From NCBI GenBank assembly GCA_037447655.1, contig JBBHKE010001656.1, positions 62,001 to 126,000 of the forward strand: a stretch of 64,000 nucleotides of DNA. The letters run 5' to 3'. The notes beneath the pieces are model-generated. The model saw only the letters and a list, made by a program, of their open reading frames with translations. It did no database searches and was not told the DNA's origin. Made by a program: the position numbers and the translations under genes. The first letter of the stretch is position 1; each line of letters begins with the position of its first letter. This DNA comes from Zygnema cylindricum (Eukaryota; Streptophyta; Zygnematophyceae; Zygnematales; Zygnemataceae). Shown piece by piece: positions 1 to 14,169 of the stretch.

Positions 1-520
1 ATTTTCTTTGAGAAAGTCCGAGAATGCATGAGAAATATATTCCCCTCTGTTGCCGGACTGAAGAGAAAGAACCGGTTTCCCCGAAGTTTTTCCGCCCATA
101 CCGGAAAATGTTTCAAGTGAGTGAGCACTTCACTCTTTTGTTTCATAAAGTAAACCTTTCTTTATCTTGAGGAATCATCAGTAAAAGTGACCAAAAACCA
201 GCTGCCAACGAGAGAAGGAACTTTTGACGGTCCCCATACATCTGAATGAATAATTTGCAGCAAAATCTGTTGCCCGGTTATCCGCGCTTTGAGGTAGGGG
301 CAGGTTATGAAGCTTTCCCAAAGCACATCCGTCACTTACATGAGAGTTTGTTTGTCCTAATTTAACACCATCTTTCATATTTTGTTGAAGCATTTTATCA
401 AGCCTTTCATGATGAACATGACCGAGCCTCTTATGCCACAAAACATTTTCCGGATAGACACTGGAGTATGCAAAGTCAATTTCATTAGCCAAGTTTATCC
501 GGTAAAACAAGGTTGGGCCT
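1..520 (-). pseudogene. Copia-type GAG-pre-integrase / integrase fragment, runs off the left edge
   Basis: On the minus strand the translation carries the copia GAG-pre-integrase signature: LWHKRLGHVHHERLDKM, about 30 residues later the CxxC-type DGCALGKL box, then NLPLPQS. Further towards the window edge a frame-shifted stretch still reads as the part of the integrase core around EVLTHLKHFPVWAEKL. In intact elements this domain joins reverse-transcribed DNA to the genome. The family differs from the copia element at 39-53 kb, which has LWNKRLGHVNYDSMKKM at the same place, so a second copia lineage is present. At least one frameshift and a stop near position 180 break the frame, and the rest lies outside the window. 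Upstream (higher coordinates) the same open frame continues into a gag segment of the D element, which is not a normal copia arrangement. The domain assignment is secure; the exact junction is good to about 10 bases. Confidence 0.8.
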
Positions 521-1180
521 CCACATTTCACCAAAGCTTCAACAACGGAGGAGATCTCCACCGATACAAAAGTAGGAAGCTCCCGAGATATAGCAGTGAA
601 TTCAAAAGGTTTATTTGCACAAAAACCCTTTCCATTAGGTCTTGTTATACCCCCCCTTTCTTGGTGAAGAGGATGTTTGTTTCAAGTTCCCAATGGCGTT
701 ACTTTAAGATGAGTTTCGGGGGAGTAGCGGTTTCTCGGGTCGGCTCTCCGAAATAAGGAGATATTATTGGCGAGGTAAAAACCTACTCCCTAAGAAGCCC
801 TCCGGACCTAAGCCGAGCATCTCGTATCAGACTTAATTCGTGTTTCCCACACTTTCTTCATTTCTTCCTCTAAAGCCTCGCAATCTATGGTGAGAGTCTC
901 GGCCCTCGTCGTAGCTCCGCCTTGGGATTTCAACTTTTTCACTAATTCCTAGGCACTATTCAATACCCTTGTCAAATCCTCCAAATCCACCCCGGGACCT
1001 TTGGGTCGGTAGGTCTTGTCTGCCACAATCCTCTCGAAGGTCGAACGGTAGGTGCTCGTTGAAGAGGCTTCTCAGGTAGAACTATTGCGGGAGGGGGAGA
1101 CGTTTCCTCCTTAACCATCATCATAATCCTTCCTTTCCTATCTCGGTCGTCAAATCTTTTCCCCTTACGAGGCTCTTGAG
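515..1180 (-). pseudogene. Partial copy of the D-element ORF1 (gag-like) region
   Basis: The reverse complement aligns with 42820-43580 inside the D element at both DNA and protein level. Matching landmarks are RKGKRFD (43 kb: RKGKRFD), RPSRGLWQTRPTDPKVPG (43 kb: RPSGGLWQTELTDH, then VPG after a stop), a GKG..FEF block, and RELPTFVSVEISS (43 kb: RENRTFVYVEIAS). The copy is diverged and lacks a few tens of bases relative to the 43-kb version. It lacks the in-frame TAG that interrupts the 43-kb copy at 43547, where it reads Val-Val-Glu instead. This gives an independent view of an older reading frame. It ends near 520, where the frame enters copia integrase. The start near 1180 is set by loss of similarity; sequence beyond it does not match D. 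Confidence 0.72.
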
Positions 1181-2220
1181 AGTTGTTGCTTTGGAAAATA
1201 TAGTTTCGTGCGTACGCAACATTTCGTGCGTACATCATAAGGTGTAGTGTGAAGGTTTGCATGGATTCGCGGATTGGGTGAGCAAACGTGCGGATAAAAT
1301 TAAAGTGACGCGAACAAGCGTTGTGAAATGGACGGCGGATAGCAAAGCGATCCGATTGGAAATAATTAGTAATGTTTGAAATGTAACATAATAAGACAAA
1401 TTTCAACAGTTGTTGTACAAGCGTGAAGTTACGAGAACACGTTTTAGTGTGGTATGTAAGTCCGAAGGGAGTACACGGGCTGAATACACTATAGGCACAC
1501 GTGTCGGTCCGTGGGGAAGTGTTGAGTTGGTTGACAAAGTACATATTTACTTGAGGGACTTGATTTACACGTGGAGGTTAATCTTCGTCGATGAATGAAT
1601 ACGCGGATGGCGGACGGAGTTTGCCGTCATTTTTGGAAGAGAAATATTGACCGAACCCTCACTTTGTAGACTAGCTTTGACTGCGTATTTTAGTTGCGGC
1701 TAAGGTTTAGGATTGATGTAAATACTTGTACGGTAGATGGCGGGGTTTATTTTGATTAATGTTTAGTGTACCGACACACCACGGTAGTTGTGGTACAGTG
1801 TAGATCAGCTGTAGGTTCACTTTGTATATGTAGGACTTAGTCATTTTTGGACTTAGGAACTTTTGGACAGAAACTGTATTCTGCTCCTTTTTGGGAATTT
1901 AATCTGAGAATTGCTCTCATTTCTATTGGCATAATTATCTGAAATTTTGCATATGTGTTCCTCCTTGAATTGGTAATTCTGTGGCAAATATTCAGAGCTA
2001 TTGTAAGTCTGGTTTGCTTGGGGCGTCATTGTAAAGTTGGTAAGATTTATCAAAGTTCTGGCAGGCTATTTTTCTGCAACTTTGACTTAGTGTTGTGATT
2101 ATTCGGTTTGGTATTGTTATATGACAATTGGTGGGAATACTAAGTAGCCTAGAAAATATCTGGTTGAGTATTTTCAGCTTGGTTTGGTATTTCTGTAGAT
2201 TTCTGAGTGGAATCAAAGAA
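1181..2220. other. Unassigned stretch between retroelement remnant and satellite
   Basis: No recognisable protein, RNA gene or repeat was found here. Short open frames on both strands have no recognisable motif. The segment from about 1850 is rich in G and T on the plus strand and resembles untranslated or LTR-like DNA, but it does not match the copia leaders at 39.6 or 56.4 kb. It may be the far part of the retroelement that carries the satellite-flank motif at 2221. Confidence 0.4.
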
Positions 2221-2288
2221 GGCTGTTTTGGGGTAGTCTGTGGTGCTTCTGAGGGTACATTTATGGCTAAAAAGGGCTATGAACAACA
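2221..2288 (+). repeat. Satellite-flank motif, left copy (about 68 bp)
   Basis: The segment runs from GGCTGTTTTGGGGTAGTCTG to GGGCTATGAACAACA and passes directly into the first 40-bp monomer. A close relative lies at 58933-59001, again ending in GGCTATGAACAACA and again followed by satellite sequence. Two independent occurrences at a satellite start indicate that this piece travels with the array, either as its original flank or as part of a larger repeat unit. Confidence 0.7.
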
Positions 2289-5200
2289 GTTTGTGTAATT
2301 TAGGTCACAATTCTTGTTATCGCTAAATGTATGTGTAATTTAGGTAACAATTCTTGTTATCGCTAATCGTTTGTGTAATGTAGGTAACAATTCTTATTAT
2401 CGCTAACTGTTTCGTTAATTGAGGTAACAATTCTTGTTATCACTAACCGTTTTTGTAATTTAGGAAACAATTCTTGTTATCGCTAACTATTTGTGTAATT
2501 TAAGTTACAATTATTGTTATCGCTTAAATTTTGTGTAATTTAGGTAACTATTCTTGTTATTGCTAACAGTTTTTGTAATTTAGGTAACAATTTTTGTTAT
2601 CGCTAACAAATTGTGTAATTTTGGTAACAATTCTTGTTATCGCTAACAGTTTTTGTAATTTAGGAAACAATTTTTTTTATCGCTAACAATTTGTGTAATT
2701 TAAGTAACAATTCTTGTAATAGCTAACTGTTGGTTCATTTAGGTAACAATTATTGTTATTAATAACCGTTTGTGTAATTTAGGAAACAATTCTTGTTATC
2801 GCTAACTCTTTGTGGAATTTAGGTGAAAATTCTTGTTATTGCTAACAATTTGTGTAAGTTAAGTAAGAATTTTTGTTATCGCTAACATTTTGTGTAATTT
2901 AGGTAACAATTATTGTTATCGCTAACTGTTTGTGTAATTTATGAAACAATTTTGTTATCGCTAATAGTTTGTGTAATTTATGAAACAATTTTGTTATCGC
3001 TAATAGTTTGTGTAATTTAGGTAACAATTCTTGTTATCGCTAACAATTTGTTTAATTTAGGTAACAATTTTTGTTATCGCTAACCGTTTGTGTAATTTAG
3101 GAAACAATTTTTATTATTGCTAACAGTTTGTGTATTTTAGGTGACAATTATTTTTATCGCTAACAGTTTGTGTAATTTAGGTAACAATTTTTGTTATCGC
3201 TAACCGTTGGTGTAATTTAGGAAAAAAATGGTTATCGCTAACTGTTTGTGTAATTTTTGTAACAATTCTTGTTATCGCTAACAGTTTGTGTAATTTAGGT
3301 AAGAATTTCTTGTTATCACTAACAATTTTTGTAATTTTGGTAAAAATTATTGTTATCGCTAACCGTTTGTGTAATTTAGGAAACAATTTTAATTATTGCT
3401 AACTGTATGTGTAATTTAGGTAACAATTCTTGTTATCGCTAACAGTTTGGTTAATTTAGGTAACAATTCTTGTTATCGCTAACTGTTTGTGTAAGTTAGG
3501 TAACAATTCCTATTATCGCTACCTGTTTGGTTAATTTAGGTAACAATTCTTGTTATCGCTAACTGTTTCTGTAATTTAGGTAAAAATTCTTGTTATCTTT
3601 AACAGTTTGTGTAATGTAGGTATCAATTCTTGTTATCGTTAACAGTTTTTGTAATTTAGGTTACAATTGTTGTTATGGCTAACAATTTGTGTAGTTTAAG
3701 TTACAATTATTGTTATCGCTAATAATTTGTGTAATTTAGGTAAAGATACTTGTTATCGCTAACTGTTCGGTAAATTTATGTAACAATTCCTGTTATCGCT
3801 AACCATTTGTGTAATTGAAGAAACAATTGTTGTTATCGCTAACTGTTTGTGTAATTTTAGTAACAATTATTGTTATCGCTGACAGTTTGTGTAATTAAAG
3901 TAACATTTCTTGTTATCGCTAACAGTTTGTGTAATTTAAGTCATAATTTTTTTTATCGCTAACTATTTGGTTAATTTAGGTAACAATTCTTGTTATCGCT
4001 AACCGTTTGTGTAACTTAGATAACAACAGTTGTAAGCCCAAACAGTTTGTGTAATTTAGATAACAATTCCTGTTATCGCTTACTGTTTGGTTAATTTAAG
4101 TAACAATTCTTGTTATCGCTAACAGTTTGGGTAAGTTAGGTAACAATTCCTGTAATAGCAAATAGTTTGTATAATTTAGATAACCTATTTTTGTTATCAC
4201 TAACAGTTTGTGTAGTTTAAGTAACAGTTCTTGTTATCGCTAACAGTTTGTGTAATTTAGGTAACAATTTTTGTTATCGCTAACTGTTTGGTTAATTTAG
4301 GTAACAATTCTTGTTATCGCTACCTGTTTGTGTAATTTAGGTAACAATTATTGTTATCCCTAACAATTTGTGTAGTTTAAGTAACAATTCTTGTTATCGC
4401 TAACAGTTTGTGTAATTTAGGTAACAATTCTTGTTATCGCTAACTGTTTGGTTAATTTAGGTAACAATTCATGTTATCGCTAACCGTTTCTGTAACTTAT
4501 ATAACAACTGCTGTAAGCCCAAACAGTTTGTGTAATTTAGATAACAATTCCTGTTATGGCTTACTGTTTGGTTAATTTAGGTAACAATTCTTGTTATCGC
4601 TAACAGTTTGGGTAAGTTAGGTAACAATTCCTGTAATAGCAAATAGTTTCTGTAATTTAGATAACAATTCATGTTATCGCTAACTCTTTCGTTAATTTAG
4701 GTAACAATTATTGTTATCGCTAACTGTTTGTGTAATTTAGGTAACAAATCTTGTTATCGCTAACAGTTTGTTTAATTTAGGTAACAATTTTTGTTATCGG
4801 TAACTGTTTTTGTAATTTAGATAACAATTCTTCTTATCGCTAACACTTTGTGTAATTTAGGTCACAATTTTTCTTATCGCTAATTGTTTGTGTATTTTAG
4901 GTAACAATTCTTGTTATCGCTAACAATTTGTGGAAGTTAGGTAACAATTCCTGTAAGCGCAAACATTTTGTGTAATTTAGATAACAATTCCTGTTATCGC
5001 CAACTATTTGGTAAATTTAGGTATCAATTCTTGTTATCGCTAACTTTTTGTGTAATTTAGGTAACAATTCTTGTTATCGCTAACAGTTTGTGTAACTTAG
5101 GTAACAATTCTTGTAAATGCTAACAGTTTGTGAAATTTAGGTAACAATTCTTGTTATTGCTAACAGTTTGTGTAATTTAGGTAACAATTCTTGTTATCGC

Positions 5201-8200
5201 TAACAATTTGTGTAATTTAGGTCACAATTCTTGTTATCCTTAACAGTTTGTGTAATTTAGGTAACAAATCTTGTTATCGCTAACAATTTGTGTAGTTTCA
5301 GTAATAATTGTTGTTATTGCTAACAGTTTGTGTAATTTAGGAAACATTTGTTGTTTTCTCTAACAGTTAATGTAATTTAGGTAACAATTTTTGTTATCGC
5401 TAACAATTTGTGTAGTTTAAGTAACAGTTTATGTTATCGCTAACCGTTTATGTGATTTAGGTAACAATTATTGTTATCGCTAACAATTTTTGTAATTTAG
5501 ATAACAATTCTTGTTATCGCTAATTGTTTGGTTAATGAATGTAACAATTTATGTTATCGCTAACAGTTTGTGTAATTTAGGTAACAATTATTGTTATTGC
5601 TAACAATTTTAGTAATTTAGGTAACAATTCTTGTTATCGATAACTGTTTGTGTAAGTTAGGTAACAATTCTTGTTATCGCTAAAAGTTTGTGTAATTTAG
5701 GTTACAATTCTTGTTATCGCTAACGTTTTGTGTAAGTTAGGTAACAATTCTTGTTATCGCTAACAGTTTATGATATTTAACCAACAACTATTGTTATCGC
5801 TAACAGTTTGTGTACGTTAGGTACCAATTCCTGATATCGCTAACCGTTTGTGTAATTTAGGAAACAATTCTTATTAACACTAACAGTTTGTGTAATATAG
5901 GTAATAATTCTTGTTCTTCCTAACAGTTTTTTAATTTAGGTAACAATTTTTGTTATCGCTAACAGTTTGTGTAATTTAGGTCATAGTTTTTGTTATCGCT
6001 AACTGTTTGTGTAATTTAGGTAACAATTCTTGTTATCGCTAACAATTTGTGTAGTTTAAGTAACAATTTTTGTTATCGTTAACTGCTTGTGTACTTTAGG
6101 TACCAATTCTTGTTATCTCTAACAATTTGTGTAATTTGGGTAACAATTCTTGTTATCGCTAACAGTTTGTGTAAGTTAGGTAACTATTCCTGTAAGCGCA
6201 AACAGTTTGTGTAATTTAGATAACAATTCTTGTTATCGCTAATTGTTTCGTTAATTTAGGTAAAAATTCTTGTTATCGCTAATCGTTTGTGTAATTTAGG
6301 AAAAAATTCTTGTTATCGCTAAGTTTTTGTGTAATTTAGGTAACAATACTTGTTATCGCTAACAGTATGTGCAATTTAGGGAACATTTTTTGTTATCGCT
6401 AACTGTTGTGTAATTTAGGTAATAGTACTTGCTACCGCTAACAGTTTGTGTAATTTAGATAACAATTTTTGTTTTTGCTAACTTTTTGTGAGTTAAATAA
6501 AAATTCCTGTTAGCGCTAACAGTTTGAGTAAGTTAGATAACAATTCATGTTAGCGCTAACAATTTGTTTAAGTTAGGTAACATTTCCTGTCAGCGCAAAC
6601 AGCTTATGTAATTTAGATAACAATTATTGTTATTGTTAACTGTTTGTGTAATTTAGGTAACAATTTTTGTTATAGCTAATAGTTTGTGTTAGTTAGATAA
6701 CAATTTATGTTAGCGCTAACAGTTTGTGTAATTTAGGTAACTAATCTTGTTATCGCTAACAGTTTGTGTTAGTTAAGTATCAATTCCTGTTATTGTTAAC
6801 TGCTTGTGTAATTTAGGTAACAATTCATGTTATCGCTAACAATTTTGATAATATAGGTAACAATTCTTGTTAGCGCTAACTGCTTCCGTAATTTAGGCTA
6901 AAATTCTTGTTATCGCTAGCAGTTTGTGTAATGTAGGTAACAATTCTCGTTATTGCTATCTGTTTCTGTAATTTAGGTAACAATTTTTGTTACCGCTAAG
7001 AGTTTGTGTAAGATAGGTAACAATTTTTGTTATCGCTAACAGTTTGTGTAAATTTAGTTAACAACTTCTGTTATCTCTAACAGTTTGTGTAATATAGATA
7101 ACAATTCATGTTATCGCTAACTATTTGTGTAATTTAGGTAACAATTCTTGTTATCGCTGCTTATTTCTGTAATTTATGGAACAATTCTTGTTATCGCTAA
7201 CAATTTGTGTAATTTAGATAACAATTTCTGTAATTGCTAACAGTTTGTGTAATTTAGATAACAATTCATGTTATCGCTAACAATTTCTGTAAGTTAGGTA
7301 ACATTTCCTATTATTGCTAACAGTTTGTGTAAGTTAGGTAACCATTATTGTTAGCACTAACAGTTTGTGTAAGTTAGATAATAGTTCCTCTTAGAGCAAA
7401 GTGTTTCTGTAATTTAGATAACAAATCTTGTTATCGCTAACAATTTTATGTAAATTAGGTACCAATTCTTGGTATCGCTAACTGCTTCTATAATTAAAGT
7501 AACAATTCTTGTTGTCGCTAACTGTTTATGTAATTTAGGTAACTATTTTTATTATCGCTAAGTGCTTGTGTAATTTAGGTAACAATTCTTGTTATCGCTA
7601 ACTGTTTGTGTAATTTAGGTAACAATTCTTGTTACCGCAAAGAGTTTGTGTAATTTTTGTAACAATTATTGTTATTGCTAATTGTTTGTGTAATTTAGAT
7701 AACAATTTTTGTTATTGCTAATAGTTTGTGTTAGTTAGATAACAATTCCTGTTAGCGCTAATAGTTTGTGTAAGTTAGGTAAAAATTCTTCTAATCGCTA
7801 ACAGTTTGTGTAAATTAGATAACAATTCTTAATAGGGCTAATAGTTTGTGTATGTTAGGTAACAATTCTTTTTATTACAAACAGTTTTTTTAACTTAGGT
7901 AACCATTCTTCTTAGCGCTAACAGTTTGTGGAAGTTAGATGCCAATTTCTGTTAGCGCTAACTATTTTTGTAATTTATGTAACAAAAATTTGTTATCGCT
8001 AACTATTTGTGTAATTTAGGTAACAATTCTTATTATTGCTAACAGTTTGTGTAATTTAGGTGACAATTCTTGTTAGGGCTAACAGTTTGTGTAATATAAA
8101 TAACAATTCTGTTATCGCTAACAGTTTGTGTAATTTAGATAACATTTTTTGTTATCACTAACTGTTTATGTAATTTAGGTAACAATTCTTGTTATCGCTA

Positions 8201-10439
8201 ACTGTTTCTGTAATTTAGGTAACAATTCTTGTTATCGCTAACTGTTTGGGTAATTTAGGTAATAATTATTGTTATCAGTAACAATTTGTGTAGTTTAAGT
8301 AACAATTTTTGTAATCCCTAAGAGTTTGTGTAATTTAGGTAAGAATTCTTATAAGGGAAAACAATTTGTGAAATTTTGATAACAATTCTTGTTATTGCTA
8401 AGTGTTTGTGTAATTTAGGTAACAATTGTTGTTATCGCTAACAGTTTGTGTAAATTAGGTCAAAATTCTTGTTATCGGTAACACGTTTTGTAATTTAGGT
8501 AACAATTCTTGTTATCGCTAACTGTTTGGGTAATTTAGGTAATAATTCTTGTTATCACTAACAATTTGTGTAGTTTAAGTAACAATTTTTGTAATCCCTA
8601 AAAGTTTGTGTAATTTAGGTAACAATCCTTGTTATCGCTAACAATTTGTGTAGTTTAAGTAACGATTCTTGTTATCGCTTACAGTTTCTGTAATTTAGGT
8701 CACAATTCTTGTGATTGCTAACTGCTTGTGTACTTTAGGTACCAATTCCTGTTATCGCTAACCGTTTGTGTAATTTGGGTAACATTATATTGTTATCGCT
8801 AACAGTTTGTGTAAGTTAGGTAACTATTTCTGTAACCGCAAACAATTTGCGAAATTTAGATAACAATTCTTGTTATTGCTAAGTGGTTGGTTGATTTAGG
8901 TAACAGTTATTGTGATCACTAACTTTTTTTGTAACTTAGGTAACAATTGTTGTTATCGCTAACAATTTGTGTAGTTTAAGTAACAATTTTTTTTTATCGC
9001 TATAGTTTTTGTAATTTAGGTAACAATTCTTGTTATCGCTAACAGTTTGTGTAATTTAGGTAACAATTCTTCTTATCGCTAACAGATTGTGTAATTTAGG
9101 TAACAATTGTTGTTATCGCTAACCGTTTGTGTAATTTAGGAAACAATTCTCGTTATTGCTAACAGTTTGTGTAATTTAGGTCACAATTCTTGTTATCGCT
9201 TACTGCTTGTGTACTTTAGGTACCAATTCCTGTTATTGCTAACCGTTTGTGTAATTTAGGAAACAATTGTTGTTATCGCTAACTATTTGTGTAATTTAAG
9301 TAACAATTCTTCTTATCGCTAACATTTTGTGTAATTTAGGTTACAATTCTTGTTATCGCTAACTGTTTGTCTAAATTAAGTAACAATTCATATTATCGCT
9401 AACAGTTTGTGTAAGTTAGGTTACAATTCTTGTAAGCGCAAAGTTCTTGTTATTGCTAACTGTTTGTGTAATTTAGGTAACAATTCTTGTTATCGCTAAT
9501 TGTTTTTGAAATTTAGGTAACAATTCTTGTTATAGCTAACTGTTTGTGTAATTTAGGAAACAATTCTTGTTATCTAAAACAGTTTGTGTAATTTAAGTTT
9601 TAATTCTTGTTTTCGCTAACAGTTTGTGTAATTTGGGTAACCATTCTTGTTTTCCCTAACAGTTTGTGTAAGTTAGGTAACAATTACTGTAAGCGCAAAC
9701 AGTTTGTGTAATTTAGATGACAATTCATGTTATCGCTAACTGTTTGGTTAATTTGGTTAACAATTTTTGTTATCGCTAACTGTTTGTGTAATTTAGGTAA
9801 CAATTATTGTTATCGTTAACCGTTTGTGTAATTTAGGAAACAATTCTTGTTATCGCTAACTGTTTGTGTAATTTAGGTAACAATTCTCGTTATCGCTAAC
9901 AGTTTGTGTAAGTTAGGTAATAATTCTTGTAAGCGGAAACAGTTTGTGTGTTTTGGGTCACAATCTTTGTTACCGCTAACAGTTTTTGTTATTTAGGTAA
10001 CAATTCATGTTATCGCTAACTTTTTGGTTAATTTGGGTAACAATTTTTGTTATCCCTAACTATTTGTGTAATTTAGGTCACAATTCTTGTTATCGCTATC
10101 CGTTTGTGTAATTTAGGAAACAATTTTTATCGCTAACTGTTTGTGTAATTAAGGTAATAATTTTTGTTATCGCTAACAGTTTGTGTAATTTGGGTCACAA
10201 TCTTTGTTACCGCTAACAGTTTTTGTTATTTAGGTAACAATTCTTGTTATCGCTAATTGTTTGTGTAATTTACGTAACAATTGTTGTTATCGCTAACTCT
10301 TTATGTAATTTAAGTAACAATTCTTGTTATCGCTAACTGTTTGTGTAAGTAAGGTAACAATTCCTGGAAGCGCAAACAGCTTGTGTGATTTAGATAACAA
10401 TTCTTGTTATCGATAACAGTTTGTGTTAGTTAGGTAACA

Positions 10440-13200
10440 ATTTCTGTAAGCGCAAACATTTTGTGTAATTTAGATAACAATTCGTGTTATCGCTAACTGT
10501 TTCGTTAATTTAGGAAACAATTTTTGTTATCGCTAACCGTTTGTGTAATTAAGGAAATAATTCTTGTTATCTCTAACAATTTCTGTCGTTTAAGTAACAT
10601 TTCTTGTTATCGCTAACTGTTTGTGTAATTTTGGTAACAATTCTTGTTATCGCTAACCGTTTGTGTAATTTAGGAAACAATTCTTGTTATCGCTAACTGT
10701 TTGTGTAATTTAAGCAAAAATTCGTGTTATCGCTAACTATTTGTGTAATTTAGGAAACATTTCTTGTTATCCCTAACAGTTTGTGTAAGTTAGGTAACAA
10801 TTCCTATAAGCGCAAACAGTTTGTGTAATTTAGATAACAATTCCTGTTATTGTTAACTGTTTGGTTAATTTAGGTAACAATTTTTGTTATCGCTAATTGT
10901 TTGTGTAATTTAGGTAACAATTCTTGTTATCCCTAACAATTTGTAGTTTAACTAACAATTATTGTTATCGCTAACAGTTTGTGTAATTTTGGTAACTATT
11001 TTTGTAATTGTTAACTGTTTGATTAATTTAGGTAACAATTCTTATTATCGCTAACAGTTTGTGTAATTTTGGTAACAATTTTTGAGATCGCTAACTGTTT
11101 GGTTAATTTAGGTATTAATTCTTGTTATCGCTAATTGTTTATGTACTTTAGGTCACAATTCTTGTTATCGCGAACTGTTTGTGTAATTTAGGTAACAATT
11201 CTTGTTATCGTTAACTCTTTTTGTAATTTAGGAACTATTATTGTTATCGCTAACTGTTTGTGTAATTTAGGTAACAATTTTTGTTACCGCTAACTGTTCG
11301 TGTAATTTAGGAAACAATTCTTGTTATCGCTAACTGTTTCTGTAATTTGTGTAACAATTTTTGTTATCGCTAACAGTTTGTGTAATTTAGATACAATTCT
11401 AGTTATCGCTAACAGTTTGTGTAAGTTAGGTAACAATTTTTGTAAGCGCAAACATTTTGTGTAATTTAGATAACAATTCGTATTATCGCTAACTGTTTGG
11501 TTAATTTAGGTAACAATTCTTGTTATCGCTAACCGTTTGTGTAATTTAGGAAATAATTCTTTTTATTGCTAACAATTTCTGTCGTTTAAGTAACATTTCT
11601 TGTTATCGCTAACTGTTTGTGTAATTTAGGTAACAATTTTTATTATTGCTAATCGTTTGTGTAATTTAGGAAACAATTCTTGTTATCGCTAACTGTTTGT
11701 GTAATTTAGGCAACAATTCGTGTTATCGCTAACTATTTGTGTAATTTAGGAAACATTTCTTGTTATCCTTAACAGTTTGTGTAAGTTAGGTAACAATTCC
11801 TATAAGCGCAAACATTTTGTGTAATTTAGATAACAATTCCCGTTATTGCTAACTGTTTGGTTAATTTAGGTAACAATTCTTGTTATCGCTAATTGTTTGT
11901 GTAATTTAGGTAACAATTCTTGTAATCCCTAACAATTTGTAGTTTAACTAACAATTATTGTTATCGCTAACAGTTTGTGTAATTTTGGTAACAATTTTTG
12001 TGATCGCTAACTGTTTCGTTAATTTAGGTAACAATTCTTGTTATTGCTAACAGTTTGTGTAATTTTGGTAACAATTTTTGTGATCGCTAACTGTTTGGTT
12101 AATTTAGGTAACATTTCTTGTATCGCTAATTGTTTATGTAATTTAGGTCACAATACTTGTTATTGCTAACAGTTTGTGTACGTTAGGTAACAATTCCTGT
12201 AAGCGCTAACAGTTTGTGTAATTTAGGTAACAATTTTTGTTATCGTTAACTCTTTTTGTAATTTAGGAACTATTATTATTATCGCTAACTGTTTGTGTAA
12301 TTTAGGTAACAATTCTTGTTATCGCTAACTGTTTCTTTAATTTAGGAAACAATTCTTGTTATCGCTAACTGTTTGTGTAATTTGTGTAACAATTTTTGTT
12401 ATCGCTAACTGTTTGTGTAATTTAGATACAATACTAGTTATCGCTAACAGTTTTGTAACTTAGGTAACAATTTCTGTAAGAGCAAACATTTTGTGTAAGT
12501 AGATAACAATTCGTATTATCGCTAACTGTTTGGTTAATTTAGGTAACAATTCTTGTTATCGCTAACCGTTTGTGTAATTTAGGAAATAATTCTTGTTATT
12601 GCTAACAATTTCTGTCGTTTAAGTAACATTTCTTGTTATCGCTAACTGTTTGTGTAATTTAGGTAACAATTCTTATTATCGCTAACCGTTTGTGTAATTT
12701 AGGAAAAAATTCGTGTTATCGCTAACTATTTGCGTAATTTAGGAAACATTTCTTGTTATCGTTAACAGTTTGTGTAAGTTAGGTAACAATTCCTATAAGC
12801 GCAAACAGTTTGTGTAATTTAGAAAACAATTCTTGTTATCGCTAATTGTTTGTGTAATTTAGGTAACAATTCTTGTAATCCTTAACAATTTGTAGTTTAA
12901 CTAACAATTATTGTTATCGCTAACAGTTTGTGTAATTTTGGTAACAATTTTTGTGATCGCTAACTCTTTCGTTAATTTAGGTAACAATTCTTGTTATCGC
13001 TAACAGTTTGTGTAATTTTGGTAACAATTTTTGTGATCGCTAATTGTTTGGTTAATTTAGGTAACATTTCTTGTTATCGCTAATTTTTTATGTAATTTAG
13101 GTCACAATTCTTGTTTTCGCGAACTGTTTGTGTAATTTAGGTAACAATTCTTGTTATTGCTAACAGTTTGTGTAAGTTAGGTAACAATTCCTGTAAGCGC
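10440..13200 (+). repeat. Higher-order repeat, about 1.0-kb unit, nearly three copies
   Basis: Rare monomer variants recur in the same order with spacing near 1 kb. TTCTGTCGTT occurs at 10581, 11577 and 12610. The truncated variant TTGTAGTTTA occurs at 10941, 11937 and 12890. The marker spacings are 996, 1033 and 953 bases, or roughly 24-26 monomers. The spacing differences are about one monomer, consistent with later gain or loss of single units. Confidence 0.8.
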
Positions 13201-14169
13201 AAACAGTTTGTGTTATTTAGATAACAATTCTTGTTATCGCTAACTGTTTGGTTAATTTAGGTAATAACTCTTGTTATCGCTAACTGTTTGTGTAATTTAG
13301 GTAATAATTATTGTTAACGTTTACCGTTTGTGTAATTTAGGAAATAATTCTTGTTATCGCTAACCGTTTGTGTAATTTAGGAAACAATTCTTGTTATCGC
13401 TAACTGTTTGTGTAATTTAGGTAGTAATACTTGTTATCGCTAACCGTTTGTGTAATTTAGGTAACAATTGTTGTTATCACTAACAGTTTGTGTAAGTTAG
13501 GTTTCAATTCCTGTAAGCGCAAATAGTTTGTGTAATTTAGATAACAATTTCTGTTATCGCAAAGTGTTTAGTTAATTTATGTAACAATTCTTCTTATCGC
13601 TAACTCTTTGTGAAATTTAGGTAACAATTGTTGTTTTCGCTAACAGTCTGTGTAGTTTAAGTAAAAATTCTTGTTATCGCTAACAGTTTGTGCAATTTAG
13701 GTAACAGTTTTTGTTATCGCTAACAATTTGTGTAGTTTAAGTAAGAATTCTTGATATCACTAACAGTTTCTGTAATTTAGGTAACAATTCTTGTTATCGC
13801 TAACAGTTTTTGTTATTTAGGTAACAATTCTTGTTATCGCTAACTGTTTGTGTACTTTAGGTACCATTTCCTGTTATCGTTATCGTTTGTGTAATTTAGG
13901 AAACTATTTTTGTTATCGCTAACTGTTTGTGTAATTTAGGTAACAATTCTTGTTATCGCTAACAATTTTTGTAATTTAGGTAACAATTCCTGTTATCGCT
14001 AACTGTTTGTTTAATTTACGAAACAATTCTTGTTATCGCTAACTATTTGTGCAATTTAGGTAACAGTTTTTGGTATCACTAACAGTTTTTGTAATTTAGG
14101 TAGAAATTATTGTTATCGCTAACCGTTTGTGTAATATAGGAAACAATTATTGTTATCGCTATCGTTTCT

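Noticed and set aside
3177-3386. Open frame with repeated LHKRLAIT-type peptides
   Set aside because: It lies wholly inside the satellite. The 40-base unit gives a periodic peptide by chance, and such frames are rare and short.
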